From Planctomycetota bacterium (lineage in GTDB: Bacteria > Planctomycetota > UBA1135 > UBA2386), in assembly GCA_020638735.1 (NCBI GenBank), contig JACKHZ010000012.1:62001-126000 (forward strand): DNA of 64,000 nucleotides, in the 5' to 3' direction. The translations under genes and the position numbers were made by a program. Shown here one piece after another: positions 43,601 through 51,457 of the stretch. A model generated the notes under the pieces. The model saw only the letters and a program-made list of their open reading frames with translations. It was not told the origin of the DNA and did no database searches. Numbering within the stretch: position 1 is the first letter of the stretch; each line of letters begins with the position of its first letter.

Positions 43601-43685
43601 GCAGTACTTCGTGCTCGACGCCAACGGGCCGTTCTTCGCCCTCGGCACGCTGACCAACGGGGTGCAGTTCACGATCGGCAACTGA
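40623..43685 (+). CDS. Large secreted ELWxxDGT repeat protein
   Basis: 1020 residues from ATG 40623, preceded by a GGAAGGA Shine-Dalgarno sequence. A signal peptide ends near A-S-P-A-Q. About seventeen repeats of roughly 50 residues follow, each with a version of E-L-W-R-S-D-G-T-A-A-G-T and a downstream P-G-A-x-S-S-S-P; examples are ELWRTDGTSAGT, EPWISDGTAAGT and ELFTTDGTTAGT. This is the ELWxxDGT repeat of large exported bacterial proteins and probably forms a propeller or solenoid. The last 125 residues are a different domain, opening with Y-G-N-G-C-P-G-T-G-G and ending Y-G-Q-Y-F-V-L-D ... F-T-I-G-N; similar C-termini occur in the proteins at 51458 and 60032. Function is unknown; no catalytic residues are seen. 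Confidence 0.93.
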   Translation: METARSPVLHIACVLLAASASPAQSLVRAIAPPTGVTSSAPHDIVDLGGIAVFVATTGHGAELWRSDGTAAGTWMLKDINPGAASSSPALLTVAGNHVFFTATVAGLGTELWRTDGTSAGTILLRDLAVGSGNGAPTQLAALGNDVYFAANDAAGWELWRSDGTPSGTARWIDLNPGAANSSPASFGVALGRLFFTATTPGYGSELWSTDGTVAGTAMVADLDPGSGSTSIGTVVGTTSGLYFLANAGQGTGTELHFSDGTAAGTHLILDIVPGTGSPTIAQMSAFGGMLAFSCNDAQGAGSEPWISDGTAAGTFLLSDLSPGVGGSFPTGFTSPTPGRLVFAASSPATGYELFTTDGTTAGTGLVADLFPGASSSSPASITAGLGGVVFAAFTASAGNELWFTDGTAAGTHLVADLAPGVPGTSPVFLAAVGPRVFFRGNSASYGTELFVSDGTLAGSRLAADLGLPTGGSNPTEFAASANGVVFSANDGNGAELWRSDGTAAGTFVLDYGAGATAPQELTPWNGDVWAFGNAPGVGYELLRTDGTLAGSTFFDVAPGAAGSQPSQLTVANGTLWFAAHTSAAGTEPYVTDGTLAGTFALGDLNPAGTSSYPAGFTACGPSRVVFTATTSATGQELFVSDGSPAGTQVLLDIKPGAAGSAPSDFVAVGNVVYFSATDVAHQRELWVTDGTPAGTQLAVDLIAGGAGSQPTKTVALQNSLLVFVAYTPATGSEMFRSDGTLAGTVLAGEIVPGAGSPPIYDVVAVGDRVFFFAGDGATGVELWVTDGYTVAQVRDIYPGAGNGVVTGTLCARPGADGVIFAASDGNDGLQIWISDGTALGTRQVGKIGPWPGSGAVSLGGFAEIGTDTWFACDDGITGREPWIISVSGVTASTTTYGNGCPGTGGLVPFAQANSLPRLNTSTFAIDLGNAPPFTFAFCNISSTPSSVPISGCTLLMGFPIISLPVLSTSATGSATTPVPIPASVMYAGISFYGQYFVLDANGPFFALGTLTNGVQFTIGN

Positions 43686-43744
43686 TCCCGCGAAGCCGGC
43701 GTGGTCGGTGCGGACTCGTTTGGTGCCGGGTGGGCGACGTCGGG

Positions 43745-43750
43745 TCTAAT
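43745..43750 (+). promoter_or_regulatory. Putative -10 box (TCTAAT), leaderless geometry
   Basis: TCTAAT ends 7 nt before ATG 43758. Confidence 0.35.
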
Positions 43751-43757
43751 CCGTCCG

Positions 43758-45626
43758 ATGCACCGCCTCCGAATCCTGGCAACCCTCGCCGCCTCGTTGT
43801 TGCTCGCCTGCGTCGCGAACGCGCAGGCGCAGGACACGACCGATCGCGACCTCGCCGAGCGGCAGGGCGAGTACACCGGCGTGCTGAAGCTGGCCGCTGG
43901 CGAGGCGCCGTTCGGCGCGCAGCTGATCGCGCTGACCGAACGCGACGGCGGCAAGCCGCACCTGCACATGGTGCTGCACGAAGGCGGCCTGCCGGGCGCG
44001 GGATGGAAGCGCGGGGAGCCGCGCCACGAGGGCGACGCTGACTTCGCGTCTGGCCCTGGTGCGACCTTCGAGGTCGCCGGTATGAAGGCCGTGCTCGCCG
44101 ACGGCGCGCTGCGCTTCGTCGACGCGGCCGGCGCAGAGCTCGGCAGCCTGCCGCGCGTCGTGCGCCAGAGCCCGACGCTCGGCGCCGCGCCGCCGGCCGG
44201 CGCGGTCGTGCTGTTCGACGGTAGCTCCGCCGACGCGTTCGAGGGCGGCACGCGGCTCGATGAGGAAGGCCACGACGGCGGCCTGCTCGGCGTCGGCTGC
44301 GACTCGAAGCAGGCATTCCAGGACCACCGCATCCACCTCGAGTTCCGCACGCCGTTCCAGCCGGCGGCGCGTGGCCAGGGTCGCGGCAACAGCGGCGTCT
44401 ACGTGCAGGGCCGCTACGAGTGCCAGGTGCTCGACTCGTTCGGACTCGAAGGCCGGGAGAACGAATGCGGCGGCGTCTACTCGATCGCCGCGCCGATCGT
44501 CAACGCGTGCCTGCCGCCCGGTCAGTGGCAGACCTACGACATCGACTTCACCGCGGCGCGCTTCGACGGCGAGACCAAGGTCCGTGACGCGCGCATGACC
44601 GTGCACCTCAACGGCATCCTGGTGCACGACGACCTGCAGCTGACGCACGCGACCACCGCGAGCCCGCGTCAGGAAGGCGCCGCTGCTGGCGGCCTCTACC
44701 TGCAGGACCACGGCAACCCGGTGCGTTATCGCAACGTCTGGGTCGTCGAACGCGACCCCGCGAAGCGCCGCAAGGTGGTGTTCCTCGCCGGCGGCCCCAG
44801 CCACGGCTACGGCGCGCACGAGCACGAGGCCGGGTGCCGGTTGCTGGCGAAGGCGCTCGACGAGAGCGGGCTGCCGATCGACACCGAGGTGCACGTGCTG
44901 TGGCCCGAGCACGAAGAGACGCTCGACACCGCCGACGTGATCGTCAGCTTCGCCGACGGCGGCGGCGGCCACCCGCTGCTGCGCCACATGGACGTGATGC
45001 GGCGGCAGATGGCGCGCGGCGCGTCGCTGGTCTGCATCCACTACGCGGTCGAGGTGCCGACCGGCGAACCCGGTGCGCGCTTCGTCGACTGGCTCGGCGG
45101 CTACTTCGAGACCCACTGGTCGGTCAACCCGATGTGGACCGCGTCGTTCGCGGCGCTTCCCGATCACCCGGTCGCGCGCGGCGTGAAGCCGTTCGCGATC
45201 CACGACGAGTGGTACTTCCACATGCGCTTCCGCCCCGACCTGGAGTCGGTCACGCCGATCCTGTCGGCGATCGCGCCCGCGTCGACGATGAGCCGCGAGG
45301 ACGGGCCGCACAGCGGCAACCCGTCGGTGCGCGCGGCGGTCGCGGCCGGCGAGCCGCAGCACGTCGCGTGGGTGCGTCAGCGCCCCGACGGCGGCCGCGC
45401 GTTCGGCTTCACCGGCGCGCACGTGCACTGGAACTGGGGCCACGACGACTTCCGCAAGGTCGTGCTCAACGCGATCACGTGGTGCGCGCACCTCGACGTG
45501 CCCGAGGGCGGCGTGCCGTCGACGACGCCGGACCTGGCGGCGCTGCAGGCCAACCAGAGCGGCGAGCCCGGCAAGAACTTCGACGCCGCGCAGCTGCAGC
45601 AGCTGCTCGATTCGTTCCGTCGCTAG
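43758..45626 (+). CDS. Secreted DUF1080 (3-keto-disaccharide hydrolase-like) plus ThuA-like protein
   Basis: 622 residues from ATG 43758. A signal peptide (MHRLRILATLAASLLLACVA) leads to a short N-terminal region, then a DUF1080 domain (about 150-330): V-V-L-F-D-G-S-S-A-D-A-F-E-G-G, G-N-S-G-V-Y-V-Q-G-R-Y-E-C-Q-V-L-D-S and Y-R-N-V-W-V. Next is a ThuA-like domain (about 335-590): V-V-F-L-A-G-G-P-S-H-G-Y-G-A-H-E-H, a long loop with H-P-L-L-R-H-M-D-V-M, then G-R-A-F-G-F-T-G-A-H-V-H-W-N-W-G. The fold relates to trehalose utilisation (ThuA) and 3-keto-glycoside breakdown, so periplasmic sugar catabolism is the likely setting. It faces a sugar isomerase/epimerase gene 11 bp away. Specific activity is unproven. 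Confidence 0.9.
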   Translation: MHRLRILATLAASLLLACVANAQAQDTTDRDLAERQGEYTGVLKLAAGEAPFGAQLIALTERDGGKPHLHMVLHEGGLPGAGWKRGEPRHEGDADFASGPGATFEVAGMKAVLADGALRFVDAAGAELGSLPRVVRQSPTLGAAPPAGAVVLFDGSSADAFEGGTRLDEEGHDGGLLGVGCDSKQAFQDHRIHLEFRTPFQPAARGQGRGNSGVYVQGRYECQVLDSFGLEGRENECGGVYSIAAPIVNACLPPGQWQTYDIDFTAARFDGETKVRDARMTVHLNGILVHDDLQLTHATTASPRQEGAAAGGLYLQDHGNPVRYRNVWVVERDPAKRRKVVFLAGGPSHGYGAHEHEAGCRLLAKALDESGLPIDTEVHVLWPEHEETLDTADVIVSFADGGGGHPLLRHMDVMRRQMARGASLVCIHYAVEVPTGEPGARFVDWLGGYFETHWSVNPMWTASFAALPDHPVARGVKPFAIHDEWYFHMRFRPDLESVTPILSAIAPASTMSREDGPHSGNPSVRAAVAAGEPQHVAWVRQRPDGGRAFGFTGAHVHWNWGHDDFRKVVLNAITWCAHLDVPEGGVPSTTPDLAALQANQSGEPGKNFDAAQLQQLLDSFRR

Positions 45627-45637
45627 CCGGCGCGCGC

Positions 45638-46480
45638 TCAGGCGCCCATGCCGGCGCGCACGAACCGGAGCCCGTCGCGGCAGACGTCCTCTGGCTGGTC
45701 GAAGTAGTCGCGCCAGACGTGGATGCCGGCGGCGAAGTCGGGCACCAGCCGCGAGAACGCCTCGATCACGCACCAGCCGTCGTAGCCGTGCTCGCGCAGC
45801 GCCGCGAACGCGCCCTGCCAGTCGACCTGGCCGGTGCCTGGTACGCCGCGGTCGTTCTCGCTGAAGTGCACATGGCCGAGCACCGGCGCGACCTTCGCGA
45901 TCGCCGCGGCCTGGCTCTTCTCCTCGATGTGCATGTGGTGCGTGTCGTAGTGCGCGCGCAGCATCGGGTGGTCGACCAGGTCGCACAGCGCCCGCAGCTG
46001 CCGCGCGGTGTTGACCAGGTAGCACTCGAAGCGGTTGAGCCCCTCGGGGGCCAGCAGCACCTGCTTCGGCTGCGCATACTCGGCGGCGGCGCGCAGCACC
46101 TCGGCGCTCCACTGCAGCTCCTGCTGCTCGGGGCCGCGGCCGCGGAACACCTTGAACGCGGAGTGCAGCGGCCCGCACAGCACGTCGGCGCCGAGCGCTT
46201 CGGCGCAGTCGACCAGCTGCTTCAGCCGCGTCGTGGCGGCGGCGCGCACCGCCGCGTCCGGCGAGATCGCGTCGTGCTCGGGCGCCATGCCGGCAGAGCA
46301 CGTGCGCTGCAGGCCGAGGCGGTCGCAGATCCGGCCGAGCCTCGCGTAGTGATCCGGATCGCCTTCGAAGATCGGCACCTCGACGCCGTCGAAGCCGCAC
46401 TCCTTGACGAACGCGAGCGTCGCCTCGTGCTGTTCGGTGACGTGGGTGGTCCAGAGCAGCAGGTTCATGCCGAAGCGCAT
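45638..46480 (-). CDS. Sugar phosphate isomerase/epimerase family (TIM barrel)
   Basis: 280 residues from ATG 46480 (MRFGMNLLLWTTHVTEQ). ATG 46492 is in frame, but its ATG lies inside the putative -10 box TATGGT, so it is unlikely to be used. The xylose-isomerase-like barrel is recognised by C-G-F-D-G-V-E-V-P, a metal-binding series (E-G-L-N-R-F-E, Y-D-T-H-H-M, G-H-V-H-F-S-E-N-D) and G-Y-D-G-W-C-V-I-E-A-F. The pattern of Glu, Asp, His and Glu ligands matches D-tagatose 3-epimerase relatives. It probably interconverts a ketose or keto-sugar. It is adjacent to the secreted DUF1080-ThuA gene and may act on the same sugar in the cytoplasm. Confidence 0.87.
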   Translation of the reverse strand: MRFGMNLLLWTTHVTEQHEATLAFVKECGFDGVEVPIFEGDPDHYARLGRICDRLGLQRTCSAGMAPEHDAISPDAAVRAAATTRLKQLVDCAEALGADVLCGPLHSAFKVFRGRGPEQQELQWSAEVLRAAAEYAQPKQVLLAPEGLNRFECYLVNTARQLRALCDLVDHPMLRAHYDTHHMHIEEKSQAAAIAKVAPVLGHVHFSENDRGVPGTGQVDWQGAFAALREHGYDGWCVIEAFSRLVPDFAAGIHVWRDYFDQPEDVCRDGLRFVRAGMGA

Positions 46481-46487
46481 GCGCGAG

Positions 46488-46493
46488 ACCATA
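46488..46493 (-). promoter_or_regulatory. Putative -10 box (TATGGT), leaderless geometry
   Basis: On the minus strand TATGGT ends 7 nt before ATG 46480 and contains the alternative ATG at 46492. Confidence 0.45.
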
Positions 46494-46544
46494 GGCAGCC
46501 GGGCGACGCGGATCCCGCGCGAACCTCGCGGCCGGCAGCGCTGC

Positions 46545-46757
46545 CTACCGCGGCACCGCGTGCAGCGTGTACCACGCGTCCTGGTTGAGGAAGCTCGCGC
46601 CGTCGGCGCCGGGCACGTCGATCGACAGGCGGTAGACGAACCCCGGCACCAGCGGCAGCTGCAGTCGCGCCGTGCGACCCTGCTCGCTCAGCTGCACGTC
46701 CTGCACCGCGACGTCGGTCTGATCGAGCTCGGGCGAGTCGTAGTCCAGATCCTGCGG
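46545..46757 (-). pseudogene. C-terminal remnant of a secreted protein gene
   Basis: About 70 residues reading P-Q-D-L-D-Y-D-S-P-E-L through R-L-S-I-D-V and ending W-Y-T-L-H-A-V-P-R. This looks like the final strand-rich piece of a larger planctomycete secreted protein. The upstream frame (to 46877) is not protein-like and overlaps the end of the sigma-fusion gene and a hairpin, so the rest of the gene appears to be gone. Parent family is not certain. Confidence 0.45.
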
Positions 46758-46806
46758 GCGCGAGGTCGTGTGCTGGGCCTGGTCCAGACTGCGCCCGTTC
46801 GTCCTT

Positions 46807-46825
46807 GCCGCGCCAGGCGCGCGGC
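46807..46825 (-). terminator. GC-rich hairpin after the sigma-fusion gene
   Basis: A perfect 7-bp stem (GCCGCGC / GCGCGGC) with a 5-nt loop begins 17 bp after the stop of the 46843-49398 gene on the minus strand. There is no U tract. Confidence 0.45.
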
Positions 46826-46842
46826 GAAGAGAGGTCGTCGGA

Positions 46843-49398
46843 TCAAGGCAGCACGAGGTCGTGCAGCATCTCGGCACCGGGGGTGAGCTCGATCGTGCCG
46901 CAGTCCTCCGCGCGCCCGCCGTCGCTGACGACCACGCGATAGTGCCCCGGCGGCATGCGGTCGAACGACCGCTCGACCCCGATGCCCTGGCCGGTGCGCC
47001 GGATGCCGGGGCCGACCAGTTCGACCGTCAGGTAGTCGACGCAGCGGTCGCCGAGCAGGCGCAGCCGCAGGCGCGTCGGGTTCACCGCGCGAAGTGCGCC
47101 GAGGTCGAGGTCCTCGTCGGGAGCCAGCAAGACCTCGAGCGGCGCGAACACCAGTCGGGCATGTCGCGCCGTCAGCACGTATCGCCCCGGCGGCAACGGG
47201 CCGACCGCGAACGCCCCATCCGCGCCACAGCGATCGTCTTCGAGGCCGATCAGGTTGTGATCCTGCTCGACGTCGAGCAGGGCGTCGGCAACCGGCACGC
47301 CGTCGAGGTCGAGGCAGTGACCGCGCAGCCATGCACTCGGAGCAGTCGTCGCCGGAACGACGAACGTCTGTTCGTCTGCGCTGGGCATCACGTCGACGAT
47401 GCGCAGGCGCTCGGGCACCGAACCGAATCGTTCCCTGACGATCAGCAGGTTGCCGTCGGGCGCGCTGTCGGCGAACAAGAACCGGCCCTCGTCGTCGGTG
47501 AAGGTGGCGTTCGAACCACAGCGCAGCCACCAACCGACCAGCGGCTGGCCTTGTTCTGCGACCAGTCGACCGCGGATGCTGTCACCCTGCTGCAGCACGA
47601 CGTCCCAGCTGCGCTGCTCGGCACCCTCGAAGGCGAAGCGCTGCTGCAGGTCGGGGAAGCCGGTCGCGCGCACGCGGAAGGCATGGTCCCCCGGCGGAAG
47701 GTCGTCGAGCCGGAACCTGCCGTCGCGATCCGTCGTGGTTCTGCTGCGGCGCGGATACTCGCCGGGCGACACCGATACGTCGGCACCGGCTACCGCGGTG
47801 CCTGCAGCATTGCGCACCGTGCCGACGATCGTGCCGCCCGGGTGCAGCACCACGGACTCGAGCGAACTCGTTCCGGCCGGCAACTCCAGACGCGCATGAT
47901 GTGGCGCGTAGCCGCGACGATAGATCCGCAAGGTGTTCGGACCGACCGGCAGCCCTATCGCCACGAAGCTGCCGTCGACCGAGGTCGAGCCGAGCCACGC
48001 CGGCGGCGAGGCCCAGCGGCGGCCATCAGGCGCATCTGCCAGCCGCCACGGGCCGTCGATCGCGACCCATGCGTCGGCGATCGGCTGCCCGCCTTCGCCG
48101 ACGACACGACCGCGCACGTCGACGCTGGTCGCGGGCAGGTGCAGCACGACGTTGGTGGGTGTGCCTTCGCCGAGGTGGTCGGTGAGCATCAGGAACTGCG
48201 ATGTGCCGAGTCGGGCGTGACGCGCCCCGAGCAGGCCGAGCTTGCGCAAGCCTGCACACGCGAAGCGGCCGCCGGCGTCGCTGCGGGCGACCGGGAACGT
48301 CCATGCCGGGGAGGTGCCGGCGCCCGACACGAGGATCTCGGCATCGGCGACCGGGCGCCCCGCCGCGTCGACCACGACGCCGGTTGCGCGGCGCCCGCGT
48401 GTCAGCTGCAGGTCGACGTGACGTTCTTCGCCGGCGGGCACGTCGACATCGGCGCTGTTCCAGTCCTGCGTCATCACGCGGAACCGACCAGCCTTGAGGC
48501 CGGCGAAGCACACCTCGCCGCGAGCGTCGGTTGCGAAGTACTGCGGCGGCGAGCCGCTGTCGCCGTGAATGCCGTTGCACAGCACCGGCACACCGACGGC
48601 GACCGCGCCGTCCGGCGACCAACGAACCCGCACGGTGAGTTGCGCTTCGGCTGCGTGCGCTGACGGACCGACGATCGACGCCGCGGTGCGTTCGAGCACT
48701 TCGGTCGGCGGCGCGGTCATCGCTGGTGGCGGCGCGGTTGGCGCCGCCGAGTGCGCCGCGACCACCGCGTGTGCATCGCTCGCCGCGCAGTCCGCGCGCC
48801 ACCGCGGAACGATGCCGACGACCAACAGCGAGAACAGGCCGACGGCGACGATCAGGTGCTTCGTTTTCATGCCGAGTCCACAGCTCCACCAGCCGACCAG
48901 CAACGCCGCACCGCGGTTTCGGTGCGGCAGCTGCAGCGCGGCGCGCAGGCGCGTCAGTGCCCGCTGTTGCCGCGTGCGCACGGTCTCCTCCGGCACCTGC
49001 ATCGCGGCAGCGGTCGCGCCGACGGACATGCCGTGCAGAAAGCGCAACAACACCGTGTCGCGGTAGGGTGCCGGCAACGCCAGCACTGCCGCCACCGCCC
49101 GTTGCTGCATCTCCGCCTCGGCGACCAGGTCCGCCGGCGACGGCGCGGCGTCGCACGCAGGCAGCCGCGCGATGCGATCCTGTTCGCGTCGCCGGCCGCG
49201 ACGCCACATCGCGGCGAGGTTGCGCGCGACCGCCGTGAACCAGGCGCGCCCGAGGTGCAGGCGATGGGGCTGCTGCAATGCGGCCAGCACGACGTCCTGC
49301 TGCAGGTCCGCTGCGACCTCCGCGTCGCCGACGAGGCGGCGCAGCAGCGCTGCGAGCCAGGCGGTGTCGCGCTGCAGCGCTTCGGGATAGGTCGACAT
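46843..49398 (-). CDS. ECF sigma factor fused to a membrane helix and carboxypeptidase-regulatory-like repeats
   Basis: 851 residues from ATG 49398. Residues 1-160 are an ECF sigma factor: D-L-Q-Q-D-V-V-L-A-A-L in region 2, A-W-F-T-A-V-A-R-N-L-A-A-M-W, and region 4 with A-P-Y-R-D-T-V-L-L-R-F and V-P-E-E-T-V-R-T-R-Q-Q-R. After a Cys/Trp-containing junction comes a membrane helix (about 181-198, LIVAVGLFSLLVVGIV). The remaining 650 residues carry several carboxypeptidase-regulatory-like (transthyretin-like) beta-sandwich units, each with a G-x-V-x-D/G-x-x-G-x-P-V/I-x-D/G-A pattern and a D-G-x-F turn. The sigma end should be cytoplasmic and the repeats outside. A tethered sigma factor needs proteolysis or direct DNA contact at the membrane to act; no anti-sigma gene is adjacent. 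An internal ATG at residue 177 could separate the two halves. Confidence 0.88.
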   Translation of the reverse strand: MSTYPEALQRDTAWLAALLRRLVGDAEVAADLQQDVVLAALQQPHRLHLGRAWFTAVARNLAAMWRRGRRREQDRIARLPACDAAPSPADLVAEAEMQQRAVAAVLALPAPYRDTVLLRFLHGMSVGATAAAMQVPEETVRTRQQRALTRLRAALQLPHRNRGAALLVGWWSCGLGMKTKHLIVAVGLFSLLVVGIVPRWRADCAASDAHAVVAAHSAAPTAPPPAMTAPPTEVLERTAASIVGPSAHAAEAQLTVRVRWSPDGAVAVGVPVLCNGIHGDSGSPPQYFATDARGEVCFAGLKAGRFRVMTQDWNSADVDVPAGEERHVDLQLTRGRRATGVVVDAAGRPVADAEILVSGAGTSPAWTFPVARSDAGGRFACAGLRKLGLLGARHARLGTSQFLMLTDHLGEGTPTNVVLHLPATSVDVRGRVVGEGGQPIADAWVAIDGPWRLADAPDGRRWASPPAWLGSTSVDGSFVAIGLPVGPNTLRIYRRGYAPHHARLELPAGTSSLESVVLHPGGTIVGTVRNAAGTAVAGADVSVSPGEYPRRSRTTTDRDGRFRLDDLPPGDHAFRVRATGFPDLQQRFAFEGAEQRSWDVVLQQGDSIRGRLVAEQGQPLVGWWLRCGSNATFTDDEGRFLFADSAPDGNLLIVRERFGSVPERLRIVDVMPSADEQTFVVPATTAPSAWLRGHCLDLDGVPVADALLDVEQDHNLIGLEDDRCGADGAFAVGPLPPGRYVLTARHARLVFAPLEVLLAPDEDLDLGALRAVNPTRLRLRLLGDRCVDYLTVELVGPGIRRTGQGIGVERSFDRMPPGHYRVVVSDGGRAEDCGTIELTPGAEMLHDLVLP

Positions 49399-49721
49399 CA
49401 GGCGTTGGATTGCCGCGGGGGGTGCCGCGGGTTCACCAACATGCCGGTTTTTTCATGCTTCCGGCGACAAGGAGCCGTGCCCTGGCCTTGCGTGCCCGGC
49501 ACGGCGGCGCGGATCGTGCACGCCACCTGCGCGGTGAAGTGCGCGTAGACGCCCGGCTGCATTACGACGACGTCCCCCGGCGCGGCGACGGCGACCGCGT
49601 CGCGGATCTGTGCGAAGCCGCCTGGACCGACCACCAGCGTCGACTGTGCGCACACGGCGCCGAGCAAGGCGCTGCACTGCAGGATCACGGCGACGGCCGC
49701 GCGGAGCGGTGGGCATGGCAT
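49398..49721 (-). pseudogene. Truncated secreted-protein gene (N-terminal piece)
   Basis: 107 residues from ATG 49721, with a signal peptide (MPCPPLRAAVAVILQCSALL, then GAVCAQ). The next part has V-V-G-P-G-G-F-A-Q-I-R-D-A-V-A-V-A-A-P-G-D-V-V-V-M in the style of the opening of planctomycete secreted beta-helix proteins (pattern G-x-F-x-x-I-x-x-A-V-x-x-A-x-P-G-D). After P-G-V-Y-A-H-F it loses the pattern, runs through charged residues and stops at 49398, which is also the A of the next gene's ATG. The long beta-helix that should follow is absent. A putative leaderless promoter (49728) survives. Confidence 0.5.
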
Positions 49722-49727
49722 GCCGGA

Positions 49728-49733
49728 ACGATA
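49728..49733 (-). promoter_or_regulatory. Putative -10 box (TATCGT), leaderless geometry
   Basis: On the minus strand TATCGT ends 6 nt before ATG 49721. It may also drive the sigma-fusion gene, whose ATG overlaps the end of the truncated gene. Confidence 0.4.
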
Positions 49734-49848
49734 GCCAGACAAGCCGTCGTCGGGGGCGCCATGCGACCCGCGGGAATGCCGTCGCGGTGGTTGCCCCGCA
49801 GGCGCGAAGCGCGCAGTCTGCTGTCCCACACCCACGAACGACGCCCGC

Positions 49849-50760
49849 ATGGAACGCTTCTATCCGATTGGCACTCCCGGCCAGCCGTGGACCGACGCCG
49901 ACAAGGCCGAGTGGTTCGCGCAGCAGGTCCACCAACGCAGCTACCGCGAGCAGGTGCTCGACCGCCTCGTGCCGCTGCGCGAACGCTTCGACGTGCGGCA
50001 GTACGGCGCGCTCGAGATCGACCCCGGACGCTACCCGCTGTTCGCCGTGCTGCCGAAGGCGCCGAAGCCAGGCCTGCCGTGGGCGCTCGTCACCGGCGGC
50101 GTGCACGGCTACGAGACCAGCGGCGTGCAGGGCGCGCTGCTGTTCCTCGCCGAGCACGCGGCGGACTACGCCGATCGTGTCAACCTGCTGGTCGCGCCGT
50201 GCGTCAGCCCGTGGGCCTACGAGGTGATCCACCGCTGGAACAGCAAGGCGATCGACCCAAACCGTTCGTTCGTGCCGGACAGTCCGTGCGGCGAGTCGGC
50301 GGCGCTGATGGCGCTGGTGCACGGCATGGGCGTGCAGTTCCGGATGCACATCGACCTGCACGAGACGACCGACACCGACGAGAGCGTCTTCCGCCCGGCC
50401 AAGGCCGCGCGCGACGGCGTGGGCACCGAGCCCGGCGAGATCCCGGACGGCTTCTACACGGTCGGCGACACCGAGAACCCGCAGCCGGAGTTCCAGGCGG
50501 CGATCATCGCCTCGGTGGCGAAGGTCACCCACATCGCGCCGGCCGACGCGAACGGCCAGATCATCGGCGAGCCGGTGACGCAGCAAGGCGTGATCCACTA
50601 CGCGGTGCGCGAGCTCGGCTTGTGCACGGGCCTGACCGGCGCCGAGTTCACCAGCACCACCGAGGTCTATCCGGACAGTCCCAAGGTCACGGACGACGAC
50701 TGCAACCGCGCCCAGGTCGCCGCCGTGCGCGGCGCGCTCGACTTCGTGCTGGCGCGCTGA
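49849..50760 (+). CDS. M14-family metallopeptidase / succinylglutamate desuccinylase-like
   Basis: 303 residues from ATG 49849. The zinc site is visible as G-G-V-H-G-Y-E-T-S-G (the HxxE motif, about residue 84) and H-I-D-L-H-E-T-T-D-T-D-E (about 165-176) supplying the second histidine. The layout resembles cytoplasmic M14 peptidases and AstE/aspartoacylase relatives, which remove an acyl or terminal amino-acid group. There is no signal peptide. The specificity loop cannot be read. It is followed by a GAAA-loop hairpin and the ferritin-like gene, with no evident functional link to either neighbour. Confidence 0.85.
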   Translation: MERFYPIGTPGQPWTDADKAEWFAQQVHQRSYREQVLDRLVPLRERFDVRQYGALEIDPGRYPLFAVLPKAPKPGLPWALVTGGVHGYETSGVQGALLFLAEHAADYADRVNLLVAPCVSPWAYEVIHRWNSKAIDPNRSFVPDSPCGESAALMALVHGMGVQFRMHIDLHETTDTDESVFRPAKAARDGVGTEPGEIPDGFYTVGDTENPQPEFQAAIIASVAKVTHIAPADANGQIIGEPVTQQGVIHYAVRELGLCTGLTGAEFTSTTEVYPDSPKVTDDDCNRAQVAAVRGALDFVLAR

Positions 50761-50802
50761 CGCGCACGGTGCGGCGGGTGGCGGTGGCGGCTGCGCAGTA
50801 GA

Positions 50803-50816
50803 GCCCCGAAAGGGGC
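50803..50816. terminator. Hairpin with GAAA tetraloop
   Basis: GCCCC-GAAA-GGGGC, a 5-bp stem closed by a stable GNRA loop, 42 bp after the peptidase gene stop and 48 bp before the ferritin-like gene. It could be a terminator or an element in the leader of the next mRNA. The following GGAGGGG...CCCCC could form a second, competing hairpin. Confidence 0.4.
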
Positions 50817-50864
50817 GCGCCGGAGGGGCGTTGTTCCCCCGTCTCCAGCCCGAGGAACGCCGCC

Positions 50865-51386
50865 GTGTCCACCCGTCTCGACTTCGCCACTCTCGACCTG
50901 ATGGACGCGCTCGACCTCGCCGTGCTCGTCGAGGGCGAGGCCTACGACCGCTACGTGCTGTTCGCCGAGCAGCTCGGTCATCGCCAGATCGGCGACGCGG
51001 CCAGCGTCTTCCGCCAGATGGCGGACAACGAACGCAAGCACGGGCAGGACCTGATGGCGCAGCGCCTGCAGCGCTTCGGCGACGCGCCGCGGCGGGTGAC
51101 CCGCGACGACCTGTTCGACGTCGAGGCGCCGGAAGCCGGGGCGATCCACGCCGGGATGTCGACGCTGCGCGCGTTCGAGGTCGCGCTCGAAGCCGAGAGC
51201 AAGGCGCTCGCGTTCTACGTCGGCGCGCTCGAGCACGTGCACGACGCCGAGATCCGGGCGCTGTTCGCCGAGCTGCGCGACGAGGAGGTCGAGCACGTGC
51301 GCCAGGTGCGCGCGGCGATCGCGGCCTTGCCGCCCGAGGCGGCGATCGAGTGGGAGCAGGACGAGGACGACCTGGCGGCGCTGTAG
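50865..51386 (+). CDS. Ferritin-like (rubrerythrin-type) diiron protein
   Basis: 173 residues from GTG 50865, with GAGG about 9-10 nt upstream. A four-helix bundle with two E...ExxH pairs is visible: E-G-E-A-Y-D-R-Y and A-D-N-E-R-K-H-G in the first half, E-A-E-S-K-A-L-A-F-Y and R-D-E-E-V-E-H-V-R-Q-V in the second. These match the metal ligands of rubrerythrin-like proteins. There is no rubredoxin-type iron site at the C-terminus, which is acidic (E-W-E-Q-D-E-D-D). The likely role is oxidative-stress defence or iron handling in the cytoplasm. It is not obviously part of an operon. Confidence 0.85.
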   Translation: MSTRLDFATLDLMDALDLAVLVEGEAYDRYVLFAEQLGHRQIGDAASVFRQMADNERKHGQDLMAQRLQRFGDAPRRVTRDDLFDVEAPEAGAIHAGMSTLRAFEVALEAESKALAFYVGALEHVHDAEIRALFAELRDEEVEHVRQVRAAIAALPPEAAIEWEQDEDDLAAL

Positions 51387-51457
51387 GAAATCGGCGGCGA
51401 GCCCTGCCACACCGGCGCCGGGCTCCGGATCACTCGTGACTACGCCACGAGAAGCCG

